DNA of 64,000 nt from Piper betle (taxonomy: Eukaryota; Streptophyta; Magnoliopsida; Piperales; Piperaceae): the NCBI GenBank assembly GCA_033002965.1, contig JAURVB010009667.1, positions 1 to 64,000 of the forward strand, in the 5' to 3' direction. Position numbers and translations under genes: made by a program. Below, one piece after another: positions 59,971 to 64,000 of the stretch. Positions within the stretch are counted from its first letter, which is position 1; the number at the start of each line of letters is the position of its first letter. The notes under the pieces were generated by a model, which saw nothing but the letters and a program-made list of their open reading frames with translations, ran no database searches and had not been told where the DNA came from.

Positions 59971-61154
59971 AAATATATTTAATTGCAACTCTCTGTGTGT
60001 AGAGTAACGTGGGTAAGATGAGTGTACAAGTTTTACCGCATGAAGAACCTACGTGAAGATGAGCTGTTAGGGTATGATACCCTAGCATCCAATGATGCCT
60101 CTGTGTTTAATTTATTTTACTTGCGGAACATGTAAAACAGGTAACCACGATGCAAAGTTTAATATACCTCACTCATCTGCATTAAGTAATCAAGATACCT
60201 AATCTAATCACTGAAACTAAGTATAACAAATTGAGTATGTCACAACATCCGACCTCTTAACTACAAGGGGGTGCTCCTCTTCTCTAGTTTGAAGTGATCG
60301 TTGCATTCTTTAAGCCACCCTCTTAGTCACAGTGGAGGTTTTGCCTCTATAGTGGTTTGGAGTGCTCATATAAGAGCTTTAAGTGTACCATACATCCTAT
60401 CTAGTATGAACTTTGCACGCATTCTATGAAACCGAGATCGGTTTACGTCTTAAGCCTCCTAAATGGCTAACATCCTTTTTTGTAAAGTCTATACGTGATA
60501 ACCAAATGAGTAGCTTTCAATTTATAATATCACGATTTAGTCTGTCCCTTCAGGCCAAATCAGAGTGTTACAACATGCACCTAGGGTTTACACTCGTAGG
60601 GCTATTGGACGACCTCAAGAATCATGCAGTAGGTCCCATGGTGGTTAGGATCTACCAATAGGGTTTTCAAACATGCAACAAGCAATCTAGACTCACAAGA
60701 AATACAATCCTAAGCCTAACTAAACTTGGCTCAAATAAAAACCAAAAGCCAGAGTCTGGGTGGCGTAATGTCCAACTACGCGGTGTCAAATAAAAACCGA
60801 AAGTACCTAGGGTGTTCGCACCTGTAAGGCTATTGGACGACCTCAAGAACCGCACAACGGGTCCCAGGGTGGTTAGGATCAACCAAAAGGATTTTCAAAC
60901 ATGCGACAAGCAATCTAGACTTGCGAGAAATATGATCCTAAACCTAACTAGACTTGGCTCAAATAAAAATCAAAACTAAGAGTCGAGGTGGCGTAGTGTC
61001 CACAGGTGGAGCCAAGTTCCAGGGAAGACTAGGGTTCTAGCTCACACATAATATACCATACATACACATCCGGTAAAGAGGGTCGGGCATGCAACTCGAT
61101 CCAGTCTCAACTGAACCGAACTAAAATCATCAGTCAGAAGGCCTAGGTTTTACA
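59971..61154 (-). repeat. LTR-like sequence ending GGTTTTACA, with a ~228-bp duplication
   Basis: The end 'ctaggttttaca' at 61154 and the text near 60260 ('ctcttaactacaagggggtgctcct') are like the ends and the 48650 region of the other LTRs. Bases about 60580-60780 and 60808-61010 are a diverged tandem duplication (shared 'ctattggacgacctcaagaa', 'caagcaatctagact'). No gene. Confidence 0.5.
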
Positions 61155-62920
61155 TTCCAATCTTTGGCTTTGCTATTGATTTTGGGGGGTTTTATGTTTT
61201 TCTTATATTGAAAACAAATGTAAGGGTTTCCTACTTTCGATTTTTTGATACGACCATTGACAAGCTAACTACTAGCACTGTGACAAGAAACCGAATGGAA
61301 GTGAAACGTAACATGAATAGATACAAAACTCTGGAGTCAAACAAGGAGAAGAAAAGTGAAAATTAGAGTTTCTTTCTTTCTTTGTTTTTATTTTTTAAGT
61401 TTACTTTTGATATTTAATTTGGTGTAATATTGAAGATTTCCTTTTATAAATTGATGTCTTTAAATAATAATGGTAGCTGAATGTGTAAGCCGGGGTAAAT
61501 TTTGAAAATCACTGTATTAAACCTCATATATAAGTTTGCAAAATTTATCCTAACATAAAAGCTCACTTTTGTGCATAAAGCTCTTGTATTCCCGTGTCAT
61601 AACTCTTATATATATATTATGCTCTTATAGTAGCATCGTACTTTTTGCACATGGCTTTTTTACACATAAAGCTACCTCTTCTATTCACACATCTATTCTT
61701 ATTTAAAAAAAGGAATCCAATATTGGTTTGTAATTAAAAGTAGGAGATTCAACAAATCAAAATATAATACAAATAAAAAATAATAAAAATATTTTCTACT
61801 ACGAAAAGTCACAGGTTTGAACTCAGCTAACCTCAATTTTTTGCTTTTCATAAAAATAATAATAATAAAATATCTCTTACTACATAGGGTCACAGGTAAC
61901 CTGGCTAACCTCAATTTCAAACTTCTTAATAACAAAATTTACAATAAAAAATCAAATTAGTATAGTTTATATTTTCATTTAATTAGGATCTATGTTTAAA
62001 GTAAATTAGAATCTATATTTAAGATAGTAAATTATTATAGTCTATCTCATGACTATTCAATGAGAGTTTAAGTATAAAATTAAAGTTTAATTATGTGTAG
62101 TAAAAGTCGTGCATGACATGATATCTTGTTTAATATAAAATAAATTATGTCAAAATAGTTAAAATAGCAAATTATAATAGTGAGTTTTTTCTGTTTTTTT
62201 ACAATAGTGAAAAAAGAAAAGAACTACAATTGATGGATATATATTAATTATACCAAAATCAAATCTTTTAGAAAATGAATATCCAAGACCAAAGTCTAAG
62301 TACTAAATAATAAGAGTTGCAATGTTAGTTTTTTAATAGATCATTATTTGATTTTATTTTAAACATGGAGTTTTAGTTTTACAATTTAATTATGTTTAAA
62401 ACTAATTATTGGTGTTCATATGAGGAAGTAGCAAGGTGGACCATGAAATGTAGAGACCAACAGAAGTAAAAACATGATTGCAAAATTAATAAAAACTATG
62501 TAAAAAATAAAAATGAAAAATTAGATAAATATAAAAGAAATTTTCAAAAAACAAAATTCTATAGTTCAATTAAACATCTCCCCACCATTACAATTTCTCC
62601 CAACATAAAACTTATAAATCAAAAATGCTACAATTTCTTCAAATATAAAATATAACACTTTTTTCTTTCATTCAATGATAATTAAATTTTGAAAGTTAAT
62701 TTCCAAAAAACATTTCCAAATAGCATTATCCACCTTATATCTATATTTAAGTTATATCATATCAAACCTAAACCAGTATAAACACTAACATCACTCACCC
62801 TCTACCCTATAACACACAATTATACTTGTGTTCTTTCCAATTCACAGAATGTATCTACCACTAATTAACTTTACTTATCAACAACTCTAATCGGGTAAAA
62901 GTAAAGATAGGTAAATTACC
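61155..62920. other. AT-rich intergenic DNA, no gene seen
   Basis: Nothing protein-like on either strand; several short A/T-rich repeats. An imperfect direct repeat at 61790-61930 ('gtcacaggt...ctaacctcaattt') is the only structure noted. Confidence 0.55.
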
Positions 62921-63346
62921 TTGGGCTTCTAATTAAGTGAGTCAGCTCGTGAATATTTGGCATTCGGCTCGGTTCAACTCGACTCGAAACTCAACATTTA
63001 AATGTTCGAGCTCAAACTCGACTCGAACTTGAATCCTTCGAGCCGTGTTTAAGCGAAGCAATGTTCGACTCGACTTGACTTAGTTATAACTCGAACTCGA
63101 CTCAAAATCGCCTCATAGCTTGACTCGAACTCCACTCAACAAAATAATATAATAATATAGTCTTTATATTATATTATATATATATATATATATTAATAAG
63201 TTTAACTGTAACTAGTTATATTTATTTATATGCAATATAATATCAAAGTAGTGAGATAGCTTAGATGGTAAGTATTCAAGTTGAAGCCTTGGAGGTTGTA
63301 GGTTTAATCCATGTTAACTTTATTTTTTTTAGTGAGTTACTTTCCA
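62921..63346. mobile_element. Second copy of the hAT-like MITE, right half lost
   Basis: Aligns with 11309-11715, beginning TTGGGCTTCTAATTAAGTGAG (first bases decayed). It includes the 'ctcgactcgaact' repeats and the tRNA-like module. It switches to family B LTR sequence at about 63347, so the right terminal repeat and TSD are missing. Confidence 0.82.
63251..63317 (+). ncRNA. tRNA-like module, second copy
   Basis: Same A-box-like TAGCTTAGATGG and a B-box GGTTTAATCC (one change from the first copy, C to T), followed by a run of eight T at 63323-63330. Confidence 0.55.
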
Positions 63347-64000
63347 CTTTACAAATCTTAAAATGAACCATAAATAATATTTAATTAAATAAATTCTTAA
63401 GAATCAATATCATTTATAACTCATTCGCATTCAATTGATAGTAAGTTTTTGACTTTTTATTATCACACAGATGATATAGTTATAAGTGATTATGTATTTT
63501 TCTATAAAATTTAATGTAATGAGTTTTTAAATTCCACATGTATTAATAAAATTTAATATAACGACTTCTTGAATTCCACACTTATTCTTTTATATAAAGG
63601 ACAGTTCTTTTATTAAATGAAACATCCTCTGGATAGCTTGTGAGCACATTTGGCTTTAGAAAAATTACATTCATATTAGGATCATGTGTCGTAGTTGCGG
63701 ATGCCTCATCACAATTTCAAGTTCGTATAATTACTTGAAATGTTATATATTTCGATTTGGGAGTCTTGGTCAGCCTGAGTCCACATTCGATCACCATGCG
63801 CCGAGCACAATCGGGGTCTACATTCGATCACCATGCGCCGAGCGCAACCGGGGTCAAAGAATTGGCTCAGTTCGATACAGGGTAGCACCCTTAAAAAAAT
63901 TACTATGTGGGAGTCTTGGTCGACTTGAGTTCATATTCGACCACCATGCGCCGAACACAACTGGGGTCAATTAATTGACTTAGTCTGACACAGGGCAGCA
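63347..64000 (+). repeat. Family B LTR (plus orientation), runs off the window
   Basis: Reverse-complement match to 53085-53470 and 54500-54900. The LTR start (TGTAAAACCC, about 50 bp) is missing at the junction with the MITE. It contains the ~110-bp repeat with an extra duplicated 'attcgatcaccatgcgccgagc' piece. Confidence 0.85.

Overview
This is a stretch of plant nuclear genome, probably a eudicot. It is AT-rich and gene-poor. It has a spliced GT-AG gene for a plant family-1 glycosyltransferase, remnants of a leucine-rich-repeat receptor-like protein, and many nested LTR retrotransposons and hAT DNA transposons. No bacterial, organellar or CRISPR features were seen. The only gene that looks close to functional is the UGT74-like glucosyltransferase at 18796-20229 (minus strand, two exons). 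Even that gene has a frame disturbance in its last codons.

Layout. 1-562 is the end of an LTR. 2336-2760 is a receptor-like-protein (RLP) fragment. 3295-11051 is a decayed Ty1/copia element with a perfect 5-bp target-site duplication (TSD), interrupted by a solo LTR (6454-8263, also with a perfect TSD). 11309-11951 is a non-autonomous hAT-like element carrying a tRNA-like module. 12287-18498 is a composite LTR element. It has copia-type ends, a hAT insertion (13056-15057), two out-of-order pieces of a 40S ribosomal protein S2 (uS5) gene, and the tail of a chromovirus-type Ty3/gypsy element. The UGT gene follows. 22370-27470 is a second copia element with a solo LTR inside it. 27476-34591 is a minus-strand Ty3/gypsy chromovirus with LTRs, primer-binding site and chromodomain.

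From 34.6 to 64 kb the window is almost wholly LTR-derived sequence of at least four families, called A to D here. Many copies are solo or truncated and lie in both orientations. Set among them are a hAT transposase C-terminal fragment (46287-46720), a second, longer RLP fragment (47600-48469), an unclassified non-coding stretch with minisatellites (37.7-40.4 kb) and a second truncated tRNA-like/hAT-like element (62921-63346).

How it fits together. Insertions can be ordered by nesting and by TSDs: solo LTR A inside copia 1, hAT inside the composite element, solo LTR B inside copia 2, solo LTR A inside an LTR D fragment, and a 522-bp tandem duplication inside another LTR A. The strongest candidates for something unusual are four. 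First, the circularly permuted S2 retro-sequence in the composite element. Second, an apparent exon-intron layout conserved inside the long LTRs. Third, the tRNA-like module repeated inside two hAT-like elements. Fourth, a two-part 93-bp higher-order minisatellite whose period keeps reading frames open. All assignments come from reading the sequence and remembered family motifs; no database search was run.
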